Positions 1 to 11,900 are shown, numbered from the stretch's first letter. The stretch: DNA of 64,000 nt from Cyanophora paradoxa (GCA_004431415.1 QPMI01000129.1:62001-126000); one strand, 5' to 3'. Program-made: numbers and translations. Notes: generated by a model from the sequence alone, not told the origin.

Positions 1-708
1 GCGCGGGGCCCCGCTGGCGGCGGCCGGCACCGCGCACCTGATCCCGGGGCGCCCGGCGGGCCCCGCCGGCTGGGTCGGGGGCGTCTACCGGGGGCCAACC
101 ACGCGAGCCCCGCCGCCGTCGCCGCCTTCCTGCGGCCGGGGCGCCCGCCGCGGCCGGCCTCGGCGGCCTCGCGGGCGCTGGCGGCGGCGGCCCTCGCGGC
201 GGCCCTCGCGCAGGAGGAGGCCGGCGGCGAGCTCGACGCCTCCTTCCTCTCCGCCCCCGCCACCGGCTCCCGCCCCGCCCGCCCCGCCCCTCCACCGCCC
301 CCGGCCCCGCCACGCCGCCCCCGACGGGTGCGCCCTCCCCGCCCCGCCCCGCCCCCGCGCCGCGCCTCCCGCGGGCGGCCGACGCGCGGGCGGGCGGCAG
401 GCTGCAGCAGAGCGCGTCGCTGGCGGGCCTCCGCAAGATCCCCCTCGTTCCCTCGCGCGCGGCACGCCCCACTCGCGCTCCGCCCCGACCCTCCCCGCCG
501 AGGGGGTCGCCCCCGACGCCCCGCCCACGCCGAGGCGCGGGCGCGGCCGCGCACGCCGCAGCTGCAGCGCGGGACGGGGCCGGCGGCCGTCGCCGGCGTC
601 CAGTACGCGCAGGCCGCGGCCGAGCAGCTCGGCCTCCAGGTCGGGGGCGCCACGCGGCACCCGCGCCCCTCCTCCGCCCCCGCCGTCCGCGCGGGCGCCT
701 TCGGCTAG
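1..708 (+). CDS. C-terminal part of an unrecognised plus-strand gene
   Basis: The first reading frame is open from the left edge to a TAG at 706-708. The translation is Ala/Pro/Arg-rich; its more protein-like stretches are NHASPAAVAAFLRPGR (about 97-145) and VQYAQAAAEQLGLQVG near the end. Immediately after the stop, base composition drops to an AT-rich stretch (740-905), as expected of a 3' untranslated region. The gene would end tail-to-tail with the minus-strand channel gene, 343 bp away. No domain is recognised. The complementary strand is also open over much of this stretch, so the strand call rests mainly on the stop plus AT-rich flank. Introns within the stretch cannot be excluded, and the Pro/Arg-rich centre (about 270-400) may be one. 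Confidence 0.35.
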   Translation, partial: ARGPAGGGRHRAPDPGAPGGPRRLGRGRLPGANHASPAAVAAFLRPGRPPRPASAASRALAAAALAAALAQEEAGGELDASFLSAPATGSRPARPAPPPPPAPPRRPRRVRPPRPAPPPRRASRGRPTRGRAAGCSRARRWRASARSPSFPRARHAPLALRPDPPRRGGRPRRPAHAEARARPRTPQLQRGTGPAAVAGVQYAQAAAEQLGLQVGGATRHPRPSSAPAVRAGAFG

Positions 709-1051
709 CCCCTAGGCCTGCCGCCCTTGCGCGCATGCGCACGTGCATCTAGATTTGTGTAATTTCAAATTTCTTTGTAACTTCTGCTTCAGGCTTGTTG
801 CTTCAATTGCAAGTAAATGATTGAAGCGCAACATGAAAAAGAAGGGATATACACGCAATAAGATTCCATACAATACAGAAAGCAAGATCCTGTTAACGTA
901 TCCTACTATACCGTAGATTCGATGCGGAAAAAGCTCTGGGGGCGCCGCCGGGGAGGGGCGGGGGCGCTCCGGGACGAAAGAGGGCGGGGGCGGGGGGGCC
1001 GGCGGGGACCTAGGGGGCGGGCCACGCCCCGCGCTCCGCGGCGGCGGGGCC
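709..1051. other. Convergent intergenic spacer
   Basis: This spacer lies between the plus-strand stop at 708 and the minus-strand stop at 1052. Bases 740-905 are AT-rich and probably hold both 3' untranslated regions; the rest is GC-rich. No further gene is seen. Confidence 0.5.
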
Positions 1052-1530
1052 TCACCGCCGGTTGCGGAAGGCGAGGGAGGCGAACGTGCGCGCCAGGCCC
1101 TCGTCCTCCTCGTCTTCCTCCGCCACCCCCGCCCCCGCCGCTCCGCCGGGGGCGCGGCCCCGCCCGGGCCCTGAGATCAGCGCCGCCGCCTCGCCGTCGC
1201 GCCCCGTCCCTGCCCCGCCCTCCGCCGGCGGGGCGACGTGGCGCCCTCCGGGAGGAGCGGCTGCCGCGGGAGGGCGAGGTCACCTCCTCGGGCCCGAGTC
1301 GGCGCCGGCGGGGGCCCGCCCCGCCGTCCGCTCGTGCGCGTGCTCCGACGAGCGCACGCGGCGGAGGGCCGGCGCGGCGCCGGCGCCGGCTGCGGCGGGG
1401 ACGTCGACGGCCGCCGCGTGGCTCGTGTCGGCATCGATGACGGCGATGGGCGGGCCGGCGGCGGCCTCCTCGCCGGCGGCGGCCCGCTCGAGGCCCGCAG
1501 CGAGGTCGGCCTGCACGGCCGGGGCCTCCG

Positions 1531-1562
<32 letters not shown>

Positions 1563-4500
1563 CGGAGGGTGCCCTCGGAGGAAGAGTGGACGGAGGACTC
1601 GCGGGAGGCGGGCGCGCTCGCCGCCGCCTTCGCCCGCACCGCCGCCACCAGCGACGGCAGCGCCCCGAATCCCGAGCTCCCCGAGCGCACCGGCATGCCC
1701 ACCGGCGGCGGGCTCGGCGCCGGCCCCAGACCCGCCAGCGGCGGCACGATGGGCCCGCTGCCCGAGTGGGGCGTCGAGGCGCCCGGGACGAGGCGCAGCG
1801 AGGCGGTGCGCGAGCGGGAGCCGGAGCGGTGCGGGAGGACTCGCGCGAGCGGTGGTGCCGCCTGTGCCCCTGCGAGGCCGCCCCGCCCGGCGTCCCCGCC
1901 CGACCGGCGTCGCCCCGCCCGCCACGAAGAACTGGGGCGGGCCCGTCGGCGAGAGCCGCCCGCTCCGCGAGCCGCCGGGCGCCGTCGCGCCCCGCTCGAC
2001 CGAGCGGGACGAGGAGCGGGACTGGCGGACGCCCGGCGAGATGGGCGCCGGGTCGAGGATGGGCACCGCGCCGCCCGGCCCGTCGGCGATGCCGGCGTGC
2101 TGCATCAGCAGCGCCAGCTTCCGGTGCACCTCGACGAGCTGCGCCGCGATCTCCGCCCGCTCCCGCCGGCCCGTCCCGCCCCGCCGCCGCTCCCGCTCGA
2201 AGCTCCGCTGCGAGGGCGCCGTCCCGTCCGCTCCGACCCCGACGCCGCCGCCGATGACGCCGCCGCCGGCGCTGCGGGGCGTACGGACGCTGCGGACGCT
2301 GCTGGCGACCTCCTCCTCCTCGCTCGTGCTGCTGTAGTCCTCGTCCTCGAAGATGGCGCCCCACTCGTCCGCCGAGCCCGCCCCGCCCCCGCCCCGCCCC
2401 CGCCCCGCCCCCGCCGCCGCCGCCGGGGCGGTGGCGCCCCTGGCCGAGGCCGGCGTGGCGGTGCCGCTGCCGCCCTCGCTCTTGCCTTTGCCCTCCAGGT
2501 CGTGGTACTTGGAGGCCTTGGCGACCGACGCCGGGGCGCCCTGCCCCGGCACCCCGCCGGCCGCCGCCTCGGGGGCCTGCGGCTCGGGGGCCTCCTTGCC
2601 GTCGGCCTTGTCGTCGTCGTCGTCGTCGTCGTCCTTGGTCTCGACGGGGAAGGAGAAGTCGGGCTTGGTGCGGAGGAAGGCGGCGACGCGGTTGCGCTGC
2701 CCCGTGGCGATGTAGAAGAGGGCGAGGGCGGCGGTGAAGGGGAGGAGGGCGAGGAGCATGAGGGCGGAGATGAGGCCGACGACGAAGCGCATGGGGAGGA
2801 AGATGAGGGTGAAGCGGATGGCGTTGAGGGGCGGCGGGACGACGAGGCTGTCCTCGATCTTCTCGAGCACCGTCTCCGCCAGCCCGTACTTGTACTCGCT
2901 GTCAGACACCTCCTTCACCGCCGCGTACCTGCCCGCGCCCCCCCGCCTCGTCGGCGCCCGGCCTCGCCCCGCGCTGCGCTGCGCGGCCCGGGGCGGCGCA
3001 CGTGTTGGTGAGTATCGCGATGAGGAGGTTGAGGAGGAGGACGGAGCCCATCATCTGCGGGGCGGGCCGGCTCAGATGGGAGCGGGCGGGGCGGGGCGGG
3101 GCGGGGCGGGGCGGACGAGGAAGATCTCGAGGAGGACGCGGCCGAAGACGGAGTAGGCGGCGATGTTGTCCTCGAAGCCGAAGCTGGTGCCGAGGAGGGA
3201 GCCGAAGAGGTTGAGGACGGTGTGCGGGTAGTCCTCCGTGTACTTGCTGTCCTCCCGCAGCAGCGTGTAGAACGTCTGCCCGAACCCCAGCAGGATCACC
3301 CCCAGGATCGTCATGAAGTTGAAGATGTTCCGGATCATGTTCCCGATCATCGACAGCAGCGGGCCCAGCGTCGAGTCCAGCAGGCACAGCTGCAGCAGCC
3401 GCATCCACAGGAAGATCGAGTCTGCGCCCCGCGCCCCGCCGGCGTCGGCCCCTCTCTCCCACGGGGGAGCGGGGGCGGGGGCGGGGGGCGGGCCCCGCGG
3501 GGCGCACTGTAGGCCATGAAGCGCATGACCTGGCGGGCCCACTCGACGCGGTGCGCGACGTCGAAGAACCCCACCACACGGAACACGAAGCACGTCACGA
3601 AGATCTGCGCCCCCGCGGCCCCCGGCCGCCCCCGGCGTCAGCGCACGACGAGGAGGGGCGGGGGCCTGCCGAGCTCCGCCCCCGCCGGCGGCGGAGAGAC
3701 GTGCCCCCCGCCCCCGCCGGCCCAGCACCGCCCCGCGCGCGTGCGCACCGCGTACATGGTCGAGTCCATCTTGTTCCACGTCTGTGAGAAGTAGCCGCGG
3801 AAGCCTGCGGGGCGCTCGCTAGCTCGGCGCGCCGCCCGGCAAGGGGATGGCGGCGGGGCTGGGGCGGCGCACCGGCCTCGCGGAACTGCTTGACCTCGTG
3901 CATGATGAAGCCGAGGACGCAGTAGTACATGGCCCACTCGACGGCGGTGGGGGCTAGGGAGAGGGGCCCCGCGTTGACGACCCACGTGAAGAGCCCGAGG
4001 AAGAGGATGTAGAGGATGGTGGAGAGCGCGAACTTGCCCCGCGCCGTCGCGAAGAAGCAGGCCGGGTCCTGCCAGTAGCTGAAGGGCCGCGACCAGGGCC
4101 GGAACAGAATGGACTACCCCCCCCCCCCCCAAAAAAAGGTCAGGAACTGAAGTCCCGTACCCCCCGATGGACTGCGAAGCGATCAGCAACCGGAGTCGCG
4201 TACCATGGCGAGCGTCTCGAAGACGCCGGCCTCGCCGATCCAGAGCATGCGAACGATGTGCTGCACCACGTCGTCCGCCATAAAGTCCACGACTGGAGGG
4301 CGCCCGCCCCGCCGCCTCAGCGCGGCGCTCCCGCCGGGCGAGGGGCGCGCCGGGGCGGGGCGGGGCGGGGCGGGGCGCACAGCGCGACTCGGCGGCGATC
4401 ATCATGCAGGAGCGGCCGCCCACGAGCGTGTTGAAGAGCAGCTGCTGTGTCTGTCCCCCGCGCGCGCCCCGCGTCGGGCCGCGGCGGGCCGGGCGGGCAC

Positions 4501-5659
4501 GGCGCAGCACGGCGGCACGCGGCGGACCTTCTGGTCCTTCATGCGGGTGTAGTAGCGGCCGAGAATCTGGCGCGAGTACGAGATGCAGTCCTTCGCGAGC
4601 GCCTCGAAGACCTGCGCCGGCGCTCGCTCGGGGGCGCTGGCAGGGGGCCGGGGGGGCCGGGGGGCACGCCACGCACGCGGGCACGCTCGGCCTGCGCCTG
4701 CTCGCTCAGGTCCTTGAACCGCTCCGCCAGCATGAGGCACGCGTGCACCGGCTGCGCGCCCCCGGCCCCGTCGGCACCCGCCGGCGCCCCGCCCCGCGCT
4801 CCCCGGCGCGGGGCGCACCTTGGAGCTCTTCCGGACGAGCTCCATCCAGGGGCACTTCTCGTTCAGCTTTATGTAGTTACCGAGGACCTGCGGCGGGCGG
4901 TTGGGGGGCGGCCGCGCGCCGGCTGCGGGGCGGGGCTGGGCGGGGCGGCGGGCCTCGGGGACGCAGCCGTCCGCGGTGATGTCCTCCCGGTCCTCCAGCA
5001 GGCGGAACATCTCCATGTCCTCCCGCCGCGCCGCGTAGTCCAGCGCCGTCTCCCCTGCCGCCCCGCCCAGCCCGTCACCCCGGCGAAAAAGGAAGAGGAA
5101 GGACGGGGGCGCGGGATAGGCCGACCCTTGTTGTTGCGTGCGGTCTTAGAGGCGTTCGCTTCCAGCAGCAGCCTGCAGCGGCGCGCAGGTTCCGGTCAGC
5201 GAGGCGGGAGGAGAGAGCGCCCGCGCTGGCTCCGCACCGCGCCACCTCCGTCGCGCCGTTGTCCACGGCAATCATCAGAGCTGTCTCTCCGTTGAAGTTC
5301 ACGATGTTCAAGTTCGCGTTCGCTTCAATGAGCTGGTGCGGGCGTCAGGCTCATGGCGGAAGCAGGGCGGATGCACGTGGCCCAACCAGCTTCGTGATAT
5401 CAGCGTCGCTCCGTCCGGCCGCGATCATTAGAGCGGTTTCCCCCGTTTCCTTCACTTTAGCCGCGTCGATCGCGGCCTGCCGCGAAGCGCAAGCTGTCAG
5501 GAGCTGGACCGAACCAAGATACTCGATAAAGGCTGCTAGGAGCGCTCGACTAGACGAGAAGCAGACCTTTTCGAAAGATGCCAGGGCAAAGTGCATCATC
5601 TGCACGTCGCCAGAGCGCGCTGCCTTCAACACCTCAGGCTCGTCGTTCGCCGCGCCCAT
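1052..5659 (-). CDS. Ankyrin-repeat TRP-type cation channel
   Basis: A multi-exon gene for a predicted non-selective cation channel. From the N-terminus, ankyrin-like units appear at 5659-5040, with two GETALMI repeats and a GETALDYAAR repeat. Helical linker exons follow (VLGNYIKLNEKCPWMELVR near 4880; VFEALAKDCISYSRQILG near 4600). The membrane region starts near 4080 with FALSTILYILFLGLFTWVV, then the TRP-like signature GYFSQTWNKMDSTMYAV (near 3780) and further helices at 3590-3370. The pore region is LFGSLLGTSFGFEDN (near 3180), and the last helix is MMGSVLLLNLLIAILTNTC (near 3050). A long cytosolic Ser/Gly/Asp-rich tail follows, with an eight-Asp run encoded by a trinucleotide repeat at about 2610-2632, ending EEDEEDEGLARTFASLAF before a TGA at 1052-1054. 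The tail is so GC-rich that antisense frames stay open, and its exact splicing is uncertain. The start at 5659 may be internal to a longer first exon. The fold fits the ion-transport family; TRPC/TRPA-like membership is inference. Confidence 0.75.
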
Positions 5660-5949
5660 GATTCGAGAAATGCCAATGCTGCAAAGACAGACCGTCAGCG
5701 ACGTGTTTGCGGGATGAGATCTCTAGCAGAGCGGTCTTTTGGCGGAAGCGCGACACGCGTCGCAGCGGGGCGGTACGTGACAGATAGTCACGACAGCGAG
5801 TCGCGCGTCGCGGCAGGCCGCTCTACGTGACATCTAGCCGCGCGTCCGCTCTAGCGCCGTCTAAGCACGCGGGGCGGTCGATTACCTCCGCTGGAACGCG
5901 CCGACCTTGGACCAGCCTGCGAGTAAAAGAAACGTTAGCGGTGGGTGTA

Positions 5950-6283
5950 CGAAACGGAAGTCTCCAGCAGCCCTCGACAACCCCGCCCAGAAAACCGCGC
6001 GGCGACGCGGACCTCTCGTAAGAGAAGACGTAGCAGCTTCGGCCGCTTTCTTCTTCTGCGCTGCGACAGCCCAGGTGTGAAGAGTGTGCTCCTCCACTTC
6101 AACCGTCTGCTCCGGCGTGAGCCTGCCAGACGCGCGGCGCTCCAGGCTTTGTCGGGGGCGCGTTCCATGTTGTCCGTGGTCGTCTGCGTGGCCCGCGTGG
6201 CCCGCGTGGCCCGGTTGGGCTGCGGGAGGGTCCGGCATGTGCAACGGCTGTTGCGAACGAAGTGCACCCAGTACCCGGGTCAC
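5950..6283 (-). CDS. Possible upstream exon of the channel gene, or a small separate gene
   Basis: A minus-strand frame starting with ATG at 6283 encodes a His/Gly/Ala repeat (three copies of GHA from a 9-bp tandem repeat near 6185-6215). A more protein-like stretch follows: LTPEQTVEVEEHTLHTWAV and AAQKKKAAEAATSS (about 6115-6010). It lies just upstream of the ankyrin channel. A phase-compatible splice into the exon at about 5678 is possible if a GC donor near 6002 is used. Without that splice the frame runs on into Arg-rich sequence and a stop. No domain is recognised. Confidence 0.3.
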
Positions 6284-6808
6284 TGTCCATCAAATTAAAT
6301 TCGAATCCAGCGCGCGCGCGCGGCGCGGCCAGCATGCGTACGCGTTGCTTGTTAGCCCTAGCCTTCTATAGCTAGAAGTCACCGCAGCCACCGCGCTGGC
6401 CGGTATTTTGGCCTCGCGATCGCGAGCGAGCCGCTGCAGCTGATCGATATCGATATCCAACCGTTGAACGTGCAACGGTGCAGGCAAGCACGTGCACTTT
6501 GATTTGACGGTGATTAAATTATAATTACCAACTTGCCCACTGGGCCACACGGGAGACGTGCTCAGCGGCTATGCTAGTACTACGGTATTGAGGCCTGAGG
6601 AAGCGTTGCGGCGGCAGGCCCCCGAGGGCCCAGCCTAGTCATAGACAGCCTGAGGGCCTAGTCATAAATATCATAGTATCCTTATTAGTTACTACGTTAG
6701 AATTTCGAGGGGCTGCCCTCTCTGTACACCGGCAGGGGACGCCCGGCCGGCCGGCCGACGGCGACCGGTGGCCTTGGGGACCCGGCCGTGGGCCCTCCCG
6801 CGGGCCGC

Positions 6809-8313
6809 CTAGAGGAGGTGGCTGTGCTCGAAGACGGCGGGGGCGCCCTCCGCCGCCGCCTCCGCGCCGGCGCCGGCGCCGTCGAAGGCGTCGGCCATGG
6901 CCCCGGCGTCGCCCTGCGCCCCGGACCCCGCACTTCAGGCCTGGGGCCGGGGCCGGGGCGGGTCGGGGCGGGGCGGGGACGGGGCGGACCTCGGCGAACT
7001 CGGCGGCGTCGTCGGCGGCGTCGGCGGCGGCGGCGGCCTCGTCGGAGGCGTAGGGCTTGAGCAGGTCCTCGTCGGCCTGCGCGGCCTGCTGGTCCTCGTC
7101 GGCGTCCGCCACCTTGTCCCCCTCCTCGGCCGCCACCTTCTGGCCCTCCTCGTCCTGCTCCCGCCAGCGGTTCTGCTGGCCCCGGCCGTTCTGCTGGTGG
7201 TTCGCCTGCCGGAGCTGCTGCTGCTGACGGTGCGCGATGCGCCCGAATTGGAACCCCGTTTTGGCAGTTGTCGCAACGTTCCGGCCGAACTGCGCCGCGC
7301 CAGCGACTTTGTTGTTCCAGAAGTTGATTCCGTCAGCGACTCTGGCGGCGCCGCTGCCGAGACCGCAAATCAGCGCGAGCCGCCACGCAGCGCCGCGAGA
7401 ACACTGGGGGCTGCAGGCACCCGCCGAGCGCCACGCCGCCATGAAAGGCTCCCGTCTTGATCGCGCCGGCGGCCCCGGTGGCGGCCTGGCCGGCGACCGC
7501 CTTGAACTGCGTCGCCGTCTTCGTCAGCGGCAGAGCTCCGAGGGCTCGGCCCAGCGGGCGGCACGAATGGCAAAGCCTCGCACCTGACTCATTCCCTGCT
7601 GCGCGGCTTGTCCGACCCGGCCCATCAACCTGGTCGAGCCTGCAGTGAGCAGCGGGCTGTGGGGTTGCGCGTGCGCGTGTACGGCGCGGCGATCGGGGCG
7701 CACGACCGGCCACTGCCACCGAAGCCGCCGGATCCACCGCTGCCGCTGAAGCCACCGGAGCCACCGCTGCCGCCGAAGCCACCGGAGCCACCGGAGCCAC
7801 CGCTGCCGCCGAAGCCACCGCTGCCGCCGAAGCCACCGGAGCCACCGGAGCCACCGGAGCCACCGCTGCCGCCGAAGCCACCGCTGCCGCCGAAGCTATC
7901 GCTGCCGCCGAAGCCCGACTGGGCAGGCTGGCCCCACGAAGATGCCGAGCCGTAGCTCGGCTGGGGAGCAGGCTGACCCCAGGAAGATGCCGAACCCGAG
8001 CCCGTCGGCGCGCCCCAGCCCGCTTGGGAACCTGATTCAAATCAACGACAAAGTGAATTCGCCGTGCCACGCACATCGCGCTCAAGGCCGGACTAGGTCG
8101 CACCGTTCCAGGCCATCTTGCTGCGGACTTGTGAACCTGCCATGCGTACGGTGTCAGAAGAGCGCCGGAGTCGGAGCCGACGGCGAAATGGTGCCACGGT
8201 GGCAAGTGCGATCGAGGCCGCTGCCGACGAGCGGAGGGCGGAACGCATTCAACATGGATCAGATTAAAGGAGACAACGTTTAGGAGCGCAGCGTCCGGCC
8301 ACTCGGAGGCCAT
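6809..8313 (-). CDS. Low-complexity protein, family member 1 (Gly/Ser/Phe repeat, acidic Ala-rich tail)
   Basis: Function unknown. After an N-terminal exon (ATG at 8313, or 8254 in another frame), an exon at about 8035-7700 encodes WGQPAPQPSYGSASSWG and then a long GGSGGF array (about 7925-7715). Later exons encode GRVGQAAQQGMSQVRGFA (about 7610), FKAVAGQAATGAAGAIKTG (about 7510), VADGINFWNNKVAGAAQFG (about 7340) and a Gln-rich stretch. The C-terminal part is acidic and Ala-rich (EDLLKPYASDEAAAAADAA, about 7060-7000). The final exon, GDAGAMADAFDGAGAG, ends FEHSHLL before a TAG at 6809-6811. The GLLKxY plus Glu/Ala-rich tail is shared with the genes at 9-12 kb and 59-63 kb, which suggests a family. 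The N-terminal exon structure is uncertain. Confidence 0.55.
7715..7930 (-). repeat. Gly-Gly-Ser-Gly-Gly-Phe coding microsatellite
   Basis: A tandem array of 9-bp and 15-bp units, seen on the plus strand as repeated gccaccggagcc and ccgctgccgccgaa. On the minus strand it encodes alternating GGS and GGF triplets. It lies inside the first low-complexity family gene and resembles phenylalanine-glycine-type disordered linkers. Confidence 0.75.
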
Positions 8314-8993
8314 CCGACGGTCCCCGGCGGGGGCGAGGGCAGAGACCGCTAGGCAGGGGGCAGAGGGCGGACTTTTGCTAAGCTTTCTATGTGTTCGACG
8401 AAGGCGACGATGGTAGTGGCAGAGAACGCACGACGAAGGCGAAGAACGTTAACGCGCTGCGGCGGCTGATGAACGAGAGGCTGGGGGGTACGGGACTTCA
8501 CTCCCGTGATGCAAAGCGCGCTAGCTAGCGCTCTAAATCTCCATATGCATGCGCATGCGTATACGTATATAATTAGAGCGTAGAACTTAGCACGAGCTGC
8601 GCGCGGCCGCCCGGCCCGATCACGAGGCCCGGCCTCGCGCGCGCATATGCATGCGCACATGCACTGCGGCATATGCATATGTACACCCGCCTCGGCGCGG
8701 CCGCGGGCTTGCTGCAGCTGCAACGTTAACGCTAGCGGCCGTACGCATGCCGGCCCACGGCGGCGCACGTGCGTGCACGCGTACGTGCGGCCGCGCCGCT
8801 GGCGCCGGCGCCGAGCGCAAGCTCAAGAAACGAAGGGTCACACTTCAAAGCTCAAGCTTACTATTGAATTACGCCTACACACTGGTCATACCACACGCAT
8901 GCGAACGCCAGCGGTGCCGATATCGATGACGGTGGCACGGCTGGATTGGATCGGGCTCCGGGAGCTCCGATGCTCGGGTGGGAAGCTAGACTC
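8314..8993. other. Intergenic, dense in short palindromes
   Basis: This is the spacer between two tandem minus-strand family genes. No gene is supported. From 8540 to 8850 it is almost a chain of overlapping 6-12 bp palindromes, such as catatgcatgcgcatgcg, gtatac, gctgcagc and ggcgccggcgcc. Confidence 0.5.
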
Positions 8994-11900
8994 CTACACG
9001 TGCCAGCCGAAGCTCGAGGCCGCGCCGTGAGTGCAGCCGTCGGCACGGGCGAGGTCTCCCGAGAGGTGGAAGTCGGACCCGTGGACCGCCTCCCCGCCCT
9101 CCAGCTCCAGCGCCAGCCATCCCTGCGGGCCAGGCGCGCATCCATGAGGCGTGAACGGAGAGGCCGCAGAATCGCAGTGGCCGCGGTGCGTGCACGAGCC
9201 CTCGAAGGCCGCACCTCGGCCCCGCCGGCCTCCCCCGCGTCGGCGGCGGCCTCCCAAGGATTGGCGGCGGCCTCCTCCTCGGCCCCGTACGCCTTCAGAA
9301 GAGGCTCCTCCTGACGCCAGGTTATCGTCAGCCAAGTGGGCGGAGAAGGGAAGTTTTAGAGGAGAAGGGCGACTCGGGCCCGGGGGTACCGGTGCAGCCT
9401 GCGGGCCGTCGTCGAGATGCAGGCCGCGCGCCGCGACTTCCTGCTTGATTTCCTGGGGTACGCGTTCACTCTAGACAGGGCCGGAGGTTAAGGCGTCATT
9501 AAAGGGCCGTGCGCACGTGCAGGACGTCGCCAATACGATGTGTACCCCGGAACACGTCCTGCAGAGGGAAGGGGGGGAGGGCTCGGGGTACAGAGGGTCC
9601 AAGATGGAGCCGGCGCCGTACCCTGGCGGACTTGAGGACGGCCCGCTGGGCGGCCGCGACGGCGCGCGCCTGCCCCTCCATTGAGCGCAGGTACTGGCCT
9701 CGCTGCCGGTCAGAGGGGTAGAGGAATGTTGCTTTGTTGGGGAGTACATGAGGCGCACGTATTCGAGGGCCTCCAGTTTTTGAAGGAGGGATATCGCTGC
9801 GGTCTGCGTCAGCACTGACCCGGCGAAGTGAGGCGGGGAGGGGCGCCGCAAGGGAGCGAACCCGGGGTGGACTTGTCCACAGCCGTGAGGGTCTCGGGCG
9901 GGGCTGTGCACAGCTCAGGAACATAGGGATTGCGGGGTGAGATGGGGCGCACCCTTCAGAACAATTGGCTTGGTTTCGGGGGCGTTGACGGCGGGCTTTG
10001 CGGGGGCGGGGGCGGGGGCGGAGGGTGCTGGGCCAGGCGCGGGGGCCGCTGCGCACGGGGTTAGAGACCGCGAGCTCGAGTGGGGCGCCGGCGCATACCC
10101 GAGCAGCCGGGCGCAGAAGGGGTCGGAGGGGGTACAGCCGCCTTCGAGCCGGAGGGCGCCGCTGGGTACACGAGGCGGTTAGCAAAGAAGGAAGCGCCAG
10201 CTGGGGCGCAGGGACGGCGGGAGGGGGACCAGAGGAGGGCGCCGGGGTAGACACGAGGACGTCCACCCGCACGCTCCCTGCGCCACCTCAGGCCTCCGGC
10301 GCGGACGGGTGGGGCGAGGCTAGGCTGGGCGGGGATACGGCGGACCGTGGGGTGCAGCGATAACGGTCTTGCCGCTGTCCGTCGCCGGGGCGGCAGGCGC
10401 GGCCACCTTGCCGCTGTCCGTCGCCGGGGCAGCGGGCGCGGCCGCCTTGCCGCTATCCGTCGCCGGGGCGGCGGGCGCGGCCGCCTTGCCGCTGTCCGTC
10501 GCCGGGGCGGCGGGCGCGGCCGCCTTGCCGCTGTCCGTCGCCGGGGCAGCGGGCGCGGCCGCCTTGCCGCTGTCCGTCGCCGGGGCGGCGGGCGCGGCCG
10601 CCTTGCCGCTGTCCGTCGCCGGGGCGGCGGGCGCGGCCGCCTTGCCGCTATCCGTCGCCGGGGCGGAAGGCGCGGCCGCCTTGCCGCTGTCCGTCGCCGG
10701 GGCGGCGGGCGCGGCCGCCTTGCCGCTGTCCGTCGCCGGGGCGGCGGGCGTGGCCGCCTTGCCGCTGTCCGTCGCCGGGGCAGCGGGCGCGGCCGCCTTG
10801 CCGCTATCCGTCGCCGGGGCGGCAGGCGCGGCCGCCTTGCCGCTGTCCGTCGCCGGGGCGGCGGGCGCGGCCGCCTTGCCGCTGTCCGTCGCCGGGGCGG
10901 CGGGCGCGGCCGCCTTGCCGCTGTCCGTCGCCGGGCAGCGGGCGCGGCCGCCTTGCCGCTATCCGTCGCCGGGGCGGAAGGCGCGGCCGCCTTGCCGCTG
11001 TCCGTCGCCGGGGCGGCGGGCGCGGCCGCCTTGCCGCTATCCAACGCAGGCGCGACCGCCTTGCCGCTCTCGGGGCGGAGGGGCGGCTGGGGCGGCGGGC
11101 GCGGCCGCCTTGCCGCTGTCCGTCGCCGGGGCAGCGGGCGCGGCCGCCTTGCCGCTATCCGTCGCCGGGGCGGAAGGCGCGGCCGCCTTGCCGCTGTCCG
11201 TCGCCGGGGCGGCGGGCGCGGCCGCCTTGCCGCTATCCAACGCAGGCGCGACCGCCTTGCCGCTCTCGGGGGCGGAGGGGCGGCTGGGGCGGCGGGCGCA
11301 GTGGGGGCGGCTGGGGCGGCGGGCGCAGTGGGGGCGGCGGGCGCGGCGGGCGCGGCCGCCTTGCCACTATCCAATGTCGGGGCGGTCGCCTTGCCACTTT
11401 CCACGGATGGAATGACGGGAGCGTTAGGCGCTAGGGTCGCCGGCTTTGCGGCGCTTGCCGGTGCCGCCGGCGGAGCGGGCGCCGCAGCTGCCCCCGAGGT
11501 TGCGGACGTGCTGCTGGCGGGTGCTGGGTTTGCTGCATCTGGAGAGGACGTATTAGAAACCGCCGTAGCGCCGCTGGGACCAGCGTTTGCTGCGGCGCCC
11601 TGAGTCGCAGCACCGGCAGAGCCCACCGCTGCGGACGATGCAGCGGGGGGCTTCGATGTCGATGCCTGTGGTTAAACTCAAGGTAAGCAGCGCGTGCCGA
11701 TGTCTGGCGGGATGGAGCACCGAGGCGCCGGGCGGGCTCAACGCATCGTCATCGCTCAAGCTGGCGGGCTGCGGGGAGCCGTCAGAAGCACCCCTTGGTG
11801 TTTGAAATAGCACAAAGCGCGCCTTCTGTGCTCCATTCATCGAGTCGACGACGTCGCTGATGAAGAGGCGGCGTTCGCTGTACCCCGCCGCGGCCGCCGG

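Noticed and set aside
1062-3011. A 649-residue open frame on the plus strand
   Set aside because: It is the antisense shadow of the channel gene's tail. The minus strand gives membrane helices and sensible acidic/Ser-rich sequence, while the plus frame is Arg/Ala/Pro noise with GC-driven lack of stops.
10365-11300. CRISPR-like regular repeat array
   Set aside because: Units are contiguous with no unique spacers, have a codon-multiple length and are coding, in a eukaryotic genome.
10347-11603. Plus-strand frames of 418 and 348 residues across the minisatellite
   Set aside because: The 39-bp unit has no stop in any frame, so long frames are automatic. Flanking exons with splice signals and the family tail are on the minus strand.
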